Shown piece after piece: positions 50,845 through 60,619 of a stretch of DNA of 64,000 bases. The notes beneath the pieces are model-generated. The model made no database searches, was not told the DNA's origin, and was given only the letters and a program-made list of their open reading frames with translations. The translations under genes were made by a program, and so were the position numbers. Source of the DNA: Paenibacillus taichungensis (GTDB lineage: Bacteria > Bacillota > Bacilli > Paenibacillales > Paenibacillaceae); assembly GCF_003287275.1 (NCBI RefSeq), contig NZ_QEVW01000015.1, positions 124,001 through 188,000 on the forward strand, in the 5' to 3' direction. Within the stretch, counting starts at the first letter, position 1; each line of letters begins with the position of its first letter.

Positions 50845-53553
50845 TCAGCTTGGTGCAAGCTGAGGTTCATCCGTCGGCCCCCACTGCTGAAGCACCCGTT
50901 TCAGTTCACTCAGCATAACGGGTTTGCTGATAAAGTCACGCATCCCAATCTCCAGACAAGCTTCCTTGTCTTCACGTTTGGCATTTCCGGTTACCGCTAT
51001 AATAGCTGGAATACGCTCCTGCGGAATTAATCGGTGTACAAGATCTGTCGCTTTGAGTCCATCCATAACAGGCATCTGAAGATCCATGAGAACAATATCA
51101 TAGGCATTCTGTGAAATGGCTTCGATAGCCTCGACTCCATTCGAACATACATCTGCTTGGTAACCAAGCTTCTCCAGATACTCTGTCAAAATCTTTCGGT
51201 TTACTGGGTGGTCCTCGGCAACAAGAATACGCATAGCCACTTTATCCCCTTGGCGTGTTCGATCATGGCTGAATTGACGTGCAGATTGCTCTGCAGTCGC
51301 ATCTACACTTGTAGCAGGCACAGCGAAGCGGAAGGTTGATCCTTTTCCATCTTCACTCTCCACACTGATACTGCCACCCATAATCTCCACGAGCCGCTTC
51401 GAGATGACCAATCCAAGACCTGTCCCGCCATATTTGCGGTTAATGACAGGATGCAGTTGAGAGAATGACTGGAACAACTGATCCAGCTTATCCTCTGGAA
51501 TACCGATCCCTGTATCCTTCACCGCGAAATCCAACACACTCGCTTCCGGTCTGCTGCCGCGAATAATATCCACAGTAACATCAATGCTCCCCTGATCCGT
51601 AAACTTCATGGCATTGCTCACCAGATTGACGAGAATTTGCCGAATACGCATCGCATCGCCCACCATAAACTCAGGAATGTCGGGATTGAGACGATATCGG
51701 ATCTTCAACTGCTTCTCTTCCGCTTTAGGGGAGAAAAGTTCCGCAACCTGCTCCAACATGATCCGCAGCGAGAACGGTTCATAGGCCAAAGCCATTTTCC
51801 CGGATTCCAATTTACTGAAATCAAGGATGTCATTCAAGATATTCAAGAGTGCATCGCCGCTCTCACGGATGATCTCGGCGTATTCTCGCTGTTCCTCTGA
51901 TAAATCCGTGCCAATCAGCAATTCAGTCATGCCTACGATTCCATTCATTGGTGTCCGAATTTCATGACTGACCATGGACAGGAATTCCGACTTGGCCTGT
52001 GCTGCAAGTTCAGCGGTTTCCTTGGCGCGCACAATTTCGCGATCACCAGTCACATCATTGAACACGATAACGGCGCCACGAATCTGACCCTCATCGATAA
52101 TCGGTGTAACCTGATATTCCACCAGAAAGCTGGTTCCGTCTTTGCGCCAGAACACATCCTCCTTCACTGTACGGCGCTGCCCATCCATCACTGTCATATG
52201 AATAGGACATTCATTTTTTGGGAAATAGCTGCCGTCTGCACGTGAATGATGAATGATAGGATGCGAGCTTTTGCCGACAAACTCTTCCGCTTCGTAGCCG
52301 AACATGGAAGCAGCAGCCGGATTCATAAATCGGGTGATGCCATCTGCGTCCAATCCGTAGATGCCCTCTGTAACCGTGTTAAGAATCAGGGCATGCTGTT
52401 TGCTAAGCTCCTGAATCTGTTCCGTATAGTCCTTACGCTCCGTAATATCAGACAAGATTCCATACACACCCACAAGTTCCTGGTCCACAATGATGGGAAC
52501 ATTAATGATAGATACATCTACCTTCCGGCCACTGGAATTCACGATCCGCGTTTCATAATGTTGAGGTTTCCCCTGCTTCACCAGTTCGAAATATGCCTGC
52601 CCTCCGTGTACTTCACATTTATCCAAATGCGAAAGAAAGGACTGCCCGATCAATTTGCTTCGAGGTACATCCAGCATTTTGACCAGATTCCGGTTCACTG
52701 CAGTATATTTGCCTTCGAGATTCAGCGAGTATACCGCTGCTGGATTATGTTCAAACAGAGATTTGTATCGTTGACGGCTCTCTCTAAGACGTCTTTCTGC
52801 GTTTTTATGCTGGGTAATATCCCGGCTGACGCTTACAATCTGCGTATTCTTACCCTCTTCTCCGGCCACAGGCTTTGCCAGTGTTTCCATCCAGATGTAG
52901 TGCCCCTTCTTATGAAGCACCCGCATCTTGCAGCCATTCCCACTCGACGACATCTCCAGAAGTTCAGGGTAATCCCCGGGGTAACAGTAATCCTTCAGGA
53001 GCTTGCCTGTGACTTCCTCCGGACGATATCCGAGCAAAGGATAGACGGAAGGTGAGACGTAAAGCAACTTGCCATCCATGGACGTCGTGGTGATCAGGTC
53101 CTGGGCATGATCCGCCAGTATCTGATATTTCTCCTGCGTTTCATGCAACTTACGTTCGACTTCTACGATCTCGGTTACATCCCTGGCAATACCGTATATC
53201 CCCACGATAACTTCTTGTTCCGTTATGGGTACATAGGTAATCTCGGCCTGTTTCAGAGAACCGTCTCTATGATAAAACGTGATCGATTTACTGACTGAAT
53301 GTCCAGCCAGTACCTCGCGAATGTATTCTTTACGTGACTCCTCACTCTCGGGAGGGCATATTCTATCTCGATTCAAGCTACGGAGTTCTTCAAAAGTATA
53401 CCCTGAGATCCTCTCAATCGAGGGATTGGCATCAATATAATTTCCATGGATGTCCATCACATATATGGCATCCGGGTGATTAAAAAACAATGATTGGTAA
53501 GAACTTCCCTCAGAAATAATGCGCTTTAGGGTTTCCGTTTTATTAATATCCAA
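50845..53553 (-). CDS. multi-PAS hybrid histidine kinase with receiver domain
   Basis: A 902-residue cytoplasmic sensor with no membrane helix. Four PAS domains follow one another (about 18-130, 140-255, 265-375 and 385-505), each with the SLFxxNPDA/ILADHAQD-like start. Then come HisKA (FLSMVSHEIRTPMNGIVGM with the phosphorylated His), HATPase (NLVSNAMKFTD, DTGIGIPEDKL, GGTGLGLVISKRL), and a C-terminal receiver (VAEDHPVNR, phospho-acceptor Asp in VLMDLQMPVMDG). Such hybrids pass phosphate to an Hpt protein, none of which is encoded nearby. The signal may be redox, oxygen or a small ligand bound by a PAS domain. Confidence 0.95.
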   Translation of the reverse strand: MDINKTETLKRIISEGSSYQSLFFNHPDAIYVMDIHGNYIDANPSIERISGYTFEELRSLNRDRICPPESEESRKEYIREVLAGHSVSKSITFYHRDGSLKQAEITYVPITEQEVIVGIYGIARDVTEIVEVERKLHETQEKYQILADHAQDLITTTSMDGKLLYVSPSVYPLLGYRPEEVTGKLLKDYCYPGDYPELLEMSSSGNGCKMRVLHKKGHYIWMETLAKPVAGEEGKNTQIVSVSRDITQHKNAERRLRESRQRYKSLFEHNPAAVYSLNLEGKYTAVNRNLVKMLDVPRSKLIGQSFLSHLDKCEVHGGQAYFELVKQGKPQHYETRIVNSSGRKVDVSIINVPIIVDQELVGVYGILSDITERKDYTEQIQELSKQHALILNTVTEGIYGLDADGITRFMNPAAASMFGYEAEEFVGKSSHPIIHHSRADGSYFPKNECPIHMTVMDGQRRTVKEDVFWRKDGTSFLVEYQVTPIIDEGQIRGAVIVFNDVTGDREIVRAKETAELAAQAKSEFLSMVSHEIRTPMNGIVGMTELLIGTDLSEEQREYAEIIRESGDALLNILNDILDFSKLESGKMALAYEPFSLRIMLEQVAELFSPKAEEKQLKIRYRLNPDIPEFMVGDAMRIRQILVNLVSNAMKFTDQGSIDVTVDIIRGSRPEASVLDFAVKDTGIGIPEDKLDQLFQSFSQLHPVINRKYGGTGLGLVISKRLVEIMGGSISVESEDGKGSTFRFAVPATSVDATAEQSARQFSHDRTRQGDKVAMRILVAEDHPVNRKILTEYLEKLGYQADVCSNGVEAIEAISQNAYDIVLMDLQMPVMDGLKATDLVHRLIPQERIPAIIAVTGNAKREDKEACLEIGMRDFISKPVMLSELKRVLQQWGPTDEPQLAPS

Positions 53554-53734
53554 GGCTTACCCCTCTTTTCTTAGCCTATATCTTCATCTAACAACCAAAA
53601 AATATAATTTTCGGAGAAATGGGCCTACCCTCGAATAACCATGTAAGCCTTCCTAGAAACAGCTTTTTTTATTTTACCAGATTCCAGTTCAAATTTGCTT
53701 ACAATCTCTTCACCAAAAACCATGTATAAACGAC

Positions 53735-53796
53735 AAAAAAATCCCCTTTAAGCGACATAGCTCGTCAATAACTGAGGTCTATGTTTGCTTAAAAGG
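53735..53796 (-). terminator. terminator of the ABC transporter operon
   Basis: On the minus strand CTTTTAAGCAAACATAG pairs with CTATGTCGCTTAAAGG, and GGGGATTTTTTTG follows. It ends the operon running from the response regulator through the second permease. Confidence 0.75.
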
Positions 53797-53824
53797 AATT
53801 TATTAGACAACTTAATTGCGAAAA

Positions 53825-54571
53825 TTAAATTTCTTTTTTTCTAAAATATAACACTCCGATTAAAATGAAGAGAACTGCACTACCCCCAACCACTGCCAGC
53901 ATAGTCCCAAGCGGAACATTGTACGCTCCGAATCCTCCACCTTCAAGCGGTGTCATTAAAATCATTGGTTGCGCCCAAGGGTAATACGGGCCAAACGTAG
54001 CCGAGTTCACGATCAGAATGTTCGGTACGGTTAACGCAAAGTTCAATGCTAGTGGTGCTGCAAAGCTGCTCCATACCAAGGAAACGAACATTTGAAGAGC
54101 AGCGAGCGGCACACAAGCGAATAGCCCCAGCAGCAGCTTTCCTGTAAGGAATCCCCATGGGATAGGATCCGTCATGCCCTGGATCATACCTGCCAGCAGG
54201 ATGGACCCGAGCAACAGCAATTGTGTACCTGCCAGAAGCAGAATCACGATGGTCAATTTGCCCGCATATACGCCCGTACGGGTGAGCGGCAGCACCAGCA
54301 TTTGCTTCCAGCCTCCACCCGCATGCTCGAAACGACAGACGAAAGACGTAAATACGCCGGTCAGGATGGGCAGCAATAACAAACCGTGCAGAAAGACCAT
54401 TGAGCCCATTAGCACACTCCATTGATCTGAAGGTGTGGATAATAGCCCAATCAGCAGCGCAATTAACGGACTCAGTAGAATCAGAAGCCAGACAGGTGAT
54501 TTGCCCATTTTGAGTCGCTCAGAGGACAGGATTCGGAAATAGGTTGTTGCAAAACTCATCTTAGGCCACAT
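53825..54571 (-). CDS. ABC-2 type permease (LanG/E-like), second subunit
   Basis: A 248-residue membrane protein with six hydrophobic helices, of the lantibiotic-immunity/BcrB permease group; segments FEHAGGGWKQMLVLPLTRTGVYAGKL and the last helix before YFRKKEI are typical. Its start overlaps the first permease gene by 11 bases. Together the two permeases and the ATPase form a LanFEG-type transporter that removes membrane-active peptides. Confidence 0.85.
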   Translation of the reverse strand: MWPKMSFATTYFRILSSERLKMGKSPVWLLILLSPLIALLIGLLSTPSDQWSVLMGSMVFLHGLLLLPILTGVFTSFVCRFEHAGGGWKQMLVLPLTRTGVYAGKLTIVILLLAGTQLLLLGSILLAGMIQGMTDPIPWGFLTGKLLLGLFACVPLAALQMFVSLVWSSFAAPLALNFALTVPNILIVNSATFGPYYPWAQPMILMTPLEGGGFGAYNVPLGTMLAVVGGSAVLFILIGVLYFRKKEI

Positions 54572-55277
54572 CCTTCCGGCTAAAATGCATCATCCCCAGC
54601 AACATGATCAGGAGACCCGAACCTACGCCCAAACCGACGTACACAAATGGTTTTGGGCTGACCCAAGCCATCTGTGCCCATGCAAGCGGAAAGTATGGTG
54701 AGATACTGAGTGCGAACATGCCCATTACCGCGAGTACAATGCCGAGAGTGACCGGAAGAGCCTGATTTTTGCTTACCATCGTCAGCCATAGCTCCAGTGA
54801 TAACACTGGAAGTGCTCCAGCCAGTGGCAGTAAGCCCAGCTTGATTGCATGTATCCAGGGAATCTCACCCGCGTTGAATCCAAGCACCAGTCCCAGACCA
54901 ATAATGCCTGTTGTTAATAACAAACAGGAGATGATGAGCAGCATACAAGCGAGCAGGAACTTGGCCAGGTACACCGCAGGTCTTGGGATTGGCATCGCCA
55001 GCAATTGCTTCCATGATCCCTGCTCATGTTCAACATTTGCGATCATCGAACTGAGAATCGTCGCCCCCAGCATCAAGGCAAGTGGTACAAAAACAACCAC
55101 ATTGTCCAGCAAACCCTCCCACAAATGATCCCCATACTGTTCTTTCAGATAGCCCAAACGAAGCCCGAAGTTCAGAGCCTGCATTACTGTCAGTCCAATG
55201 GGTGCCAGAAAAACGAGAAACCAGATGCCTTTACCACGAATTTTGAGCCAGTCAGACGATAACGCACGGCCCGTCAT
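54561..55277 (-). CDS. ABC-2 type permease (LanE/G-like), first subunit
   Basis: A 238-residue six-helix permease closely related in layout to the next one: VEHEQGSWKQLLAMPIPRPAVYLAKF matches its FEHAGGGWKQMLVLPLTRTG block, so the two arose by duplication. It overlaps the ATPase gene by 4 bases and the second permease by 11. It forms half of the membrane channel of a peptide-resistance exporter. Confidence 0.85.
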   Translation of the reverse strand: MTGRALSSDWLKIRGKGIWFLVFLAPIGLTVMQALNFGLRLGYLKEQYGDHLWEGLLDNVVVFVPLALMLGATILSSMIANVEHEQGSWKQLLAMPIPRPAVYLAKFLLACMLLIISCLLLTTGIIGLGLVLGFNAGEIPWIHAIKLGLLPLAGALPVLSLELWLTMVSKNQALPVTLGIVLAVMGMFALSISPYFPLAWAQMAWVSPKPFVYVGLGVGSGLLIMLLGMMHFSRKDVA

Positions 55278-56188
55278 ATCGCCGCCCCCTCGCCGATAAC
55301 CCGCATGAACAAGTCTTCCAGAGATTGACGGTGCTCTTCCACACGATAGACCGCATGGTCCTGCTCAACCAATCGACGGACCAGCAAGGCAATGGCGCTA
55401 TTATCCATGTACGGGAACGTAAGTGCCGCTCCTTCACGTTGACCGAATTGTCCCTGCTCTCGTGCCAGCTTCATCGCTTCTTCCGGCTCGGAAACGGTCA
55501 GTCGAATGGAGCTGCCCGTCTGGCTATGCAGATTGGCGATTGTATCCTGAAGAACCATTTTCCCTTCACGGATAATGCCCACCCGGCTCGCCATCTGTTC
55601 CACTTCACTCAACAAATGGCTGGACACAAGTACGGTGATGCCATGCTCCAACGGCATACGTTTGATTAGCTCACGGATCTCCTGAATACCCGCCGGATCA
55701 AGCCCGTTCGTCGGCTCGTCCAAAATCAGCAGCTCCGGCTGGCCCAGCAGGGCACTCGCAATCCCCAGCCGCTGTTTCATGCCAAGCGAGTAACCTTTTA
55801 CGGAACGTTTGGCATCCCGGGTCAGATCCACGATGGAAAGCACTTCGGCAATCCTCGATTTGGGGACATCCAATATCCGGCGCAAGGTTTCCAGATTCTC
55901 CACCGCGTTCAGATGTCCATAGTAGGACGGATATTCAACCAACGAACCTACACGTCGAAGAATGTCCATGCGATCCTTGCGGATATCCTTGTCGAAGATA
56001 CGGATGACTCCTTTGGTCGGCTTGATTAAGCCAAGGAGCATACGAATGGTTGTTGTTTTACCAGCCCCGTTGGGACCAAGGAAGCCGTAGATGTCTCCTT
56101 TTTTAATATGCAGATCAAGTTCACGGACCGCCGCACGGTCCCGGTATGTTTTCCATAAGTTAGCGGTTTGAATAATGTTATCACTCAC
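55274..56188 (-). CDS. ABC transporter ATPase, lantibiotic/bacitracin resistance type
   Basis: A 304-residue ATPase of the BcrA/LanF group, started at GTG 56188 with AGGTGA upstream. It has the Walker A GPNGAGKTTT, signature YSLGMKQRLGIASAL, Walker B LLILDEPTNGLD and the switch His in VLVSSHLLSEVE. The C-terminal accessory part is typical of the group. It powers the two permeases encoded downstream. The histidine kinase and response regulator genes 84 bases upstream probably sense the peptide and induce the operon. Confidence 0.93.
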   Translation of the reverse strand: MSDNIIQTANLWKTYRDRAAVRELDLHIKKGDIYGFLGPNGAGKTTTIRMLLGLIKPTKGVIRIFDKDIRKDRMDILRRVGSLVEYPSYYGHLNAVENLETLRRILDVPKSRIAEVLSIVDLTRDAKRSVKGYSLGMKQRLGIASALLGQPELLILDEPTNGLDPAGIQEIRELIKRMPLEHGITVLVSSHLLSEVEQMASRVGIIREGKMVLQDTIANLHSQTGSSIRLTVSEPEEAMKLAREQGQFGQREGAALTFPYMDNSAIALLVRRLVEQDHAVYRVEEHRQSLEDLFMRVIGEGAAI

Positions 56189-56271
56189 TGTTTGATCACC
56201 TCGGATATCATCGTAACCTTCCAAGGTTAAAGCTGAAGCCGCCTGAAGTTTAAGTTTAGTTTAAAAAAAGG

Positions 56272-57816
56272 TTAGGGCCTCGGTTTGCCAGCTTCCCCGC
56301 CGCTATAGAGAAACACCCGCAATCCATTCTCGGAGCTGTGCACCCTCTTCCGCAGTCCCATCTCACGAATCAGCAGATCCACGATGGATAACCCCAGACC
56401 CGTTCCTTTGGTATCCGAATCTTCCTGCAATCCTGGGCCCCTATCATGAATAACAAGAGCTGTCTCCCCATGGATCTGTTCTGTTGATATGCCAATATAT
56501 TTTCCACTCACTGCATGACGGATGACATTCTGAAACAGGTTATCGAGAACACGACGTAATCCCTGCTCATCCACCTGCCAGATCAACGGTTCTTCCGGCA
56601 GATCGATATCGATCTCAAACTGCTCTTTCTCCCATACGGGATACCAGGCCGCTGCTGTTTCTCTAACGATTCGCAGGACGTCCTTCTGTTCCAGCTTCAA
56701 TGTATATTTCCCGCTGGTGAGCAGGTTGTACGATAACATGTTATCGATCAGTCCGCTCAAATCATCCATCTTGGCTTCCATACGACGCAATGAAGTATCC
56801 GCGGCCATGCTTAGTGGTTCTTTGTGAAGGGAATGCATATGTCCGCGAATGACCGTCAGCGGTGTACGCAGATCATGTGACAATCCCGCAACTAGACGTT
56901 TGCGCAGCTGTTCCTCCTCCCGCTCCCGGTGGCGGCTGTCTGTTAACTGATGCACCATTTCATTAAACGATTCCTCCAGCTGTCCGATCTCGTCCGATCT
57001 GCGGATTTCGACAGGAAGTGGGATTCCTTCCTTGCCCGGAGTGATCATCGCCGTCTGGAGCCGGATAAGCCGCTTGCGAATTCGCGCAAAGAACAGGATA
57101 GACATGATGATAAATAAGAGGAAGATAATCATCATTAATCCACCCAAATACAAGAGTTCCATAGGCCAATTATTCTGCGGCTTTTGCAAAAGATACCTTG
57201 GAACCTCAATTACCATAAAGCCTTGTCCCTTGTCTTCGCTATCTCCGCCTACAAAAGAAACTACCGTCAGCGGATCACGATAGGACGCTTCCTTCATAAA
57301 TTCCAGGGCAATGTTCGCATTCCATTTCGAGGGAATCTGAGTCTCTGTTGTCTGATGATCCAGCGTCCATTTCATTGTGGTCATTGTCATTCCATCCACG
57401 GTGAGTTCCGAGACAACAACGTCCTCTCCAGGGAGAATAAATACCGTTTTACCGTTTTGGTCCACACGGTACATCGAAGATTTGGGATATTTGTGGTGCA
57501 GCTGTGCCATACGCTGATTAATTTCGTCAGAGGTCGCCCCACCCAGCTTCTCGGATTCCCGCGTCCACAGGTTGCTGATTTTTGTGACATCCCCATAAGG
57601 TGCCGTATTCCCCGTATTCGTATTGTTCACCACCACCACATAGATGATGGATGTAATCGGGAGAACGACTGGCACAAACAAAACTGCCGCCAAGATCAGG
57701 AGAATATACCGGGACATCAAGGTACGTCCAAAACGCATTTTCCGTTTACCCAAAAAGCTTCGTTTCACTCCTCTGTCTCTATTGGATGGATCGGGCATCA
57801 TCGCCTTTTTGCTCAT
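56272..57816 (-). CDS. sensor histidine kinase of the peptide-resistance operon
   Basis: A 514-residue membrane kinase. Two helices (about 33-55 and 218-242) flank an extracellular domain of about 160 residues, then HAMP (RKRLIRLQTAMITPG), HisKA with GLSHDLRTPLTVIRGH, and HATPase (NLFQNVIRHA, DRGPGLQ, KGTGLGLSIV). The large outside domain means it senses its signal directly, unlike the intramembrane BceS kinases. It overlaps the response-regulator gene by 4 bases and precedes the LanFEG-like transporter. Confidence 0.93.
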   Translation of the reverse strand: MSKKAMMPDPSNRDRGVKRSFLGKRKMRFGRTLMSRYILLILAAVLFVPVVLPITSIIYVVVVNNTNTGNTAPYGDVTKISNLWTRESEKLGGATSDEINQRMAQLHHKYPKSSMYRVDQNGKTVFILPGEDVVVSELTVDGMTMTTMKWTLDHQTTETQIPSKWNANIALEFMKEASYRDPLTVVSFVGGDSEDKGQGFMVIEVPRYLLQKPQNNWPMELLYLGGLMMIIFLLFIIMSILFFARIRKRLIRLQTAMITPGKEGIPLPVEIRRSDEIGQLEESFNEMVHQLTDSRHREREEEQLRKRLVAGLSHDLRTPLTVIRGHMHSLHKEPLSMAADTSLRRMEAKMDDLSGLIDNMLSYNLLTSGKYTLKLEQKDVLRIVRETAAAWYPVWEKEQFEIDIDLPEEPLIWQVDEQGLRRVLDNLFQNVIRHAVSGKYIGISTEQIHGETALVIHDRGPGLQEDSDTKGTGLGLSIVDLLIREMGLRKRVHSSENGLRVFLYSGGEAGKPRP

Positions 57817-58496
57817 GGCTTCTTCACACGATACCCGACACCACGAACGGTTTGAATGATGGTCGGGTTCGCCGGGTCACGCTCCAGCTTCTCGCGCAGA
57901 TGCCGAATATGTACCATTAATGTCTTATCACCGTCCAGGTAAGGCTCGTTCCAAACGGCTTCGTAGATCTGTTCCTTGGTTCGAATCATGCCCATATGCC
58001 TGAGCAGATAGGCGAAGATATGAAACTGTTTGCCTGATAAAATAATCTCTTCCCCCGTCTCCTCATTCACAATCCGGTGATCCTTCTCATAGATGGACAA
58101 GTGGTCCAGTTTCACCACCGTATCAGCTGAGATTGCAGTACCTGCCTTCCGAAGCTGGACTTCAATCCGTGCGGCGAGTTCATCGGGATGGAATGGCTTG
58201 GTTACATAATCATCGGCAAAATCAAGCCCGTGCAGCTTGTCGTCAATGGACGTTCTGGCCGAAAGCATAACAATGGGCACTTCAGGATGTTCCTTTTTGA
58301 GTCGTTGTCCTACCGTAAATCCATCCAGTCCCGGCAGCATGACATCCAGAATAACCAACGAACAGCCCCCGGCAGCTTCAGCCGCACCTTCACCACTTCC
58401 CAGCCATACCACTTCATATCCGCGCTCCTCCAAGTCGGCCCTAACCCATGTAGCAATTTCCGTATCGTCTTCAATGTATAACAGTTTCGTTTTCAT
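57813..58496 (-). CDS. OmpR-family response regulator
   Basis: A 227-residue regulator. The receiver domain has the acidic pair ED (residues 10-11), the phospho-acceptor Asp in LVILDVMLPGLDG, the Thr/Ser in MLSARTS and the Lys in YVTKPFHPDEL. The C-terminal winged helix ends with DGDKTLMVHIRHLREKLERD and RGVGYR. It is the first gene of the operon with the histidine kinase and the LanFEG-like transporter and should activate it. Confidence 0.95.
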   Translation of the reverse strand: MKTKLLYIEDDTEIATWVRADLEERGYEVVWLGSGEGAAEAAGGCSLVILDVMLPGLDGFTVGQRLKKEHPEVPIVMLSARTSIDDKLHGLDFADDYVTKPFHPDELAARIEVQLRKAGTAISADTVVKLDHLSIYEKDHRIVNEETGEEIILSGKQFHIFAYLLRHMGMIRTKEQIYEAVWNEPYLDGDKTLMVHIRHLREKLERDPANPTIIQTVRGVGYRVKKP

Positions 58497-58713
58497 GCCC
58501 GCATCCGTTTCCTTTCTCCACCCTTTGGGTTAATTATATATTTGAAACATAATGAAGTATCTTACTTATATAAAATGTACGAATGGTGATCTCGCGATCA
58601 TTGATGTCCTTTTATTTTAAATTATACCTTAATTATCCGCTTCGCATGATTCTGCATCGAATGCTGCGACTTGCTCACATAATACATGTGTATACGACGG
58701 GAGGAAATTCAAC

Positions 58714-60468
58714 ATGCTGCTGGAAGCCATCTTTCATCAACCGAAACGGAACTGGGCCTATGCCTACGATAAGGATACCATTCGTCTGCGTCTGCGTGCC
58801 AAAAAGAATGATCTCACCGAGGTACATGCCCTGACTGGGGACAAATACGCCTGGGATCGTACCAAAGAACTGGTTCCTTTAACCAAATATACATCCGATT
58901 CCATGTTTGATTATTATGAGGGGCAAGTAAAGCCTCCGTATCACCGTCTGAAGTACTCCTTCCTGCTAAAAAGTGGCACAGAACAGATCTGGATGACCGA
59001 AACGGATTTCCAAACGCATGAACCAAACGATCCTGGTCACATGTTCCAGTTCCCGTATATCCACCCCGGAGCTGTATTTACACCGCCTGCATGGGTGAAG
59101 GATGCGATTTTCTATCAGATCTTCCCTGAACGATTCGCCAATGGCAACCCTGACCTTGATCCAGAACATGTGGAAGCGTGGGGTGGTGAGCCGACCCCAT
59201 TTAACTTTTTCGGTGGTGATCTCCAGGGCGTCATCGACCATCTGGATTACCTTGAAGAGTTGGGCATCAACGCCATTTATTTTACACCGATCTTCGAGGC
59301 AACAACCAATCACAAATACGATACCGAAGATTATCTGCGAGTAGATCGGCATTTTGGTGATGCAGATACAGCCAAACGGCTTGTTGAGCTGTGCCATGCG
59401 CGCGGAATCCGGGTGCTATTGGATGCGGTGTTCAATCATTCCGGGAAGACGTTTGCGCCGTTTGTGGATGTACAAAAAAACGGGGAGAAGTCCAAATACA
59501 AGGACTGGTTCCATGTACATGAATTTCCGCTGGACGTGAAGGATGGCATTCCTACGTATGAAACCTTCGGATTCGAAGCCCACATGCCGAAGCTGAATAC
59601 GGAAAATCCTGAGGTGAAGGCATATTTGCTGGAGGTGGCCGAATACTGGATCAAGGAAGTGGGTACCGACGGCTGGCGGCTGGATGTCGCGGATGAAGTG
59701 GATAATGCGTTCTGGCGTGACTTCCGCCGTGTGGTCAAGGCTGCGAATCCGGATGCCTATATCTTGGGTGAGGTATGGAATGAGTCCTCCTCCTGGCTGC
59801 AAGGCGATCAGTTCGATGCCTCGATGAACTATCCATTTACGGAAGCCGTGAATCGTTTTTTTGTAAAAGATATCATGCACGCCGAACAGTTCGCGAACTC
59901 GATCGGTCGACAGCTGTCCCGCTATGCGCTGCAAGCCAGCGAAGTGGCGTTTAATCTGTTGGACAGCCACGATACACCACGATTGCTCACCTTATGTGAG
60001 GGCGACCAGCGGAAGATGAAACTGGCCGCGCTGTTCCAATTCACTTATATGGGCACTCCGTGCATTTATTATGGAGACGAGATTGGGCTGGACGGGGATC
60101 ATGATCCCGGTTGTCGGAAATGTATGGAGTGGGACGAGACGAAGCAGGACCGCGAGCTGTTCACCTTTTATCAGAAGCTAATCGCACTTCGCCATGCCCA
60201 CCCTGCCCTGCGTGCAGAAGGCAGCATTCGCTTCCTGCAGGCCCGCGAAGGCGGAAGCCAGCTTGTGATGGAACGACAGGATGAGAAAGAGCGCATTCTG
60301 ATCCTGTTCAATCGTTCGGAAGAAACAGCTATTGTCGAGCTGGAGGCAGGCGCCGGAGAATGGACGGAGTTATTTGGCGAGAATTATCGCACAGCCAAGG
60401 AAGAGGGAATCTTGGCCGTTGAGCTGCCCGCATATGGATATGCTGTACTAAGTACAGATATCGCGTAG
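58714..60468 (+). CDS. GH13 alpha-glycosidase, neopullulanase/cyclomaltodextrinase type
   Basis: A 584-residue intracellular enzyme (no signal peptide). An N-terminal CBM34-like domain (about 1-120) is followed by the GH13_20 barrel. The conserved regions are DAVFNHSG (region I), GWRLDVADEVD (II, nucleophile Asp), GEVWNESSSW (III, acid Glu) and LLDSHDTPRLL (IV). It also has the start block DAIFYQIFPERFANGNP. It hydrolyses cyclodextrins, maltodextrin or pullulan to maltose or panose. An AGGAGG-like site lies 9 bases before the ATG. It is a single gene; no maltose transporter adjoins it. Confidence 0.93.
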   Translation: MLLEAIFHQPKRNWAYAYDKDTIRLRLRAKKNDLTEVHALTGDKYAWDRTKELVPLTKYTSDSMFDYYEGQVKPPYHRLKYSFLLKSGTEQIWMTETDFQTHEPNDPGHMFQFPYIHPGAVFTPPAWVKDAIFYQIFPERFANGNPDLDPEHVEAWGGEPTPFNFFGGDLQGVIDHLDYLEELGINAIYFTPIFEATTNHKYDTEDYLRVDRHFGDADTAKRLVELCHARGIRVLLDAVFNHSGKTFAPFVDVQKNGEKSKYKDWFHVHEFPLDVKDGIPTYETFGFEAHMPKLNTENPEVKAYLLEVAEYWIKEVGTDGWRLDVADEVDNAFWRDFRRVVKAANPDAYILGEVWNESSSWLQGDQFDASMNYPFTEAVNRFFVKDIMHAEQFANSIGRQLSRYALQASEVAFNLLDSHDTPRLLTLCEGDQRKMKLAALFQFTYMGTPCIYYGDEIGLDGDHDPGCRKCMEWDETKQDRELFTFYQKLIALRHAHPALRAEGSIRFLQAREGGSQLVMERQDEKERILILFNRSEETAIVELEAGAGEWTELFGENYRTAKEEGILAVELPAYGYAVLSTDIA

Positions 60469-60522
60469 CTTCTTAATTTTGTTATACCCTTGCAATTCCA
60501 ACGTACTGAAGGCAATGCCGAA

Positions 60523-60564
60523 TAAGCGCTCACAGACCTGTTATTGATCTGTAAAGCGCTTTTC
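60523..60564 (+). terminator. terminator of the GH13 gene
   Basis: AAGCGCTCACAGA and TCTGTAAAGCGCTT pair with one small mismatch around an 11-base loop, followed by TTCTG. The AAAGCGCTTT core looks like a cre site but is better explained as the stem. Confidence 0.6.
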
Positions 60565-60619
60565 TGCGTTATGGATGGATCGTCAATTGATTTGAGACAT
60601 GGATGGATACTATTGAAAA

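Noticed and set aside
52246..53055. 269-residue plus-strand reading frame
   Set aside because: It is antisense to the PAS-domain region of the hybrid kinase and lacks a ribosome site.
60547..60562. cre site with core AAAGCGCTTT
   Set aside because: It lies downstream of the GH13 gene and forms the stem of its terminator.
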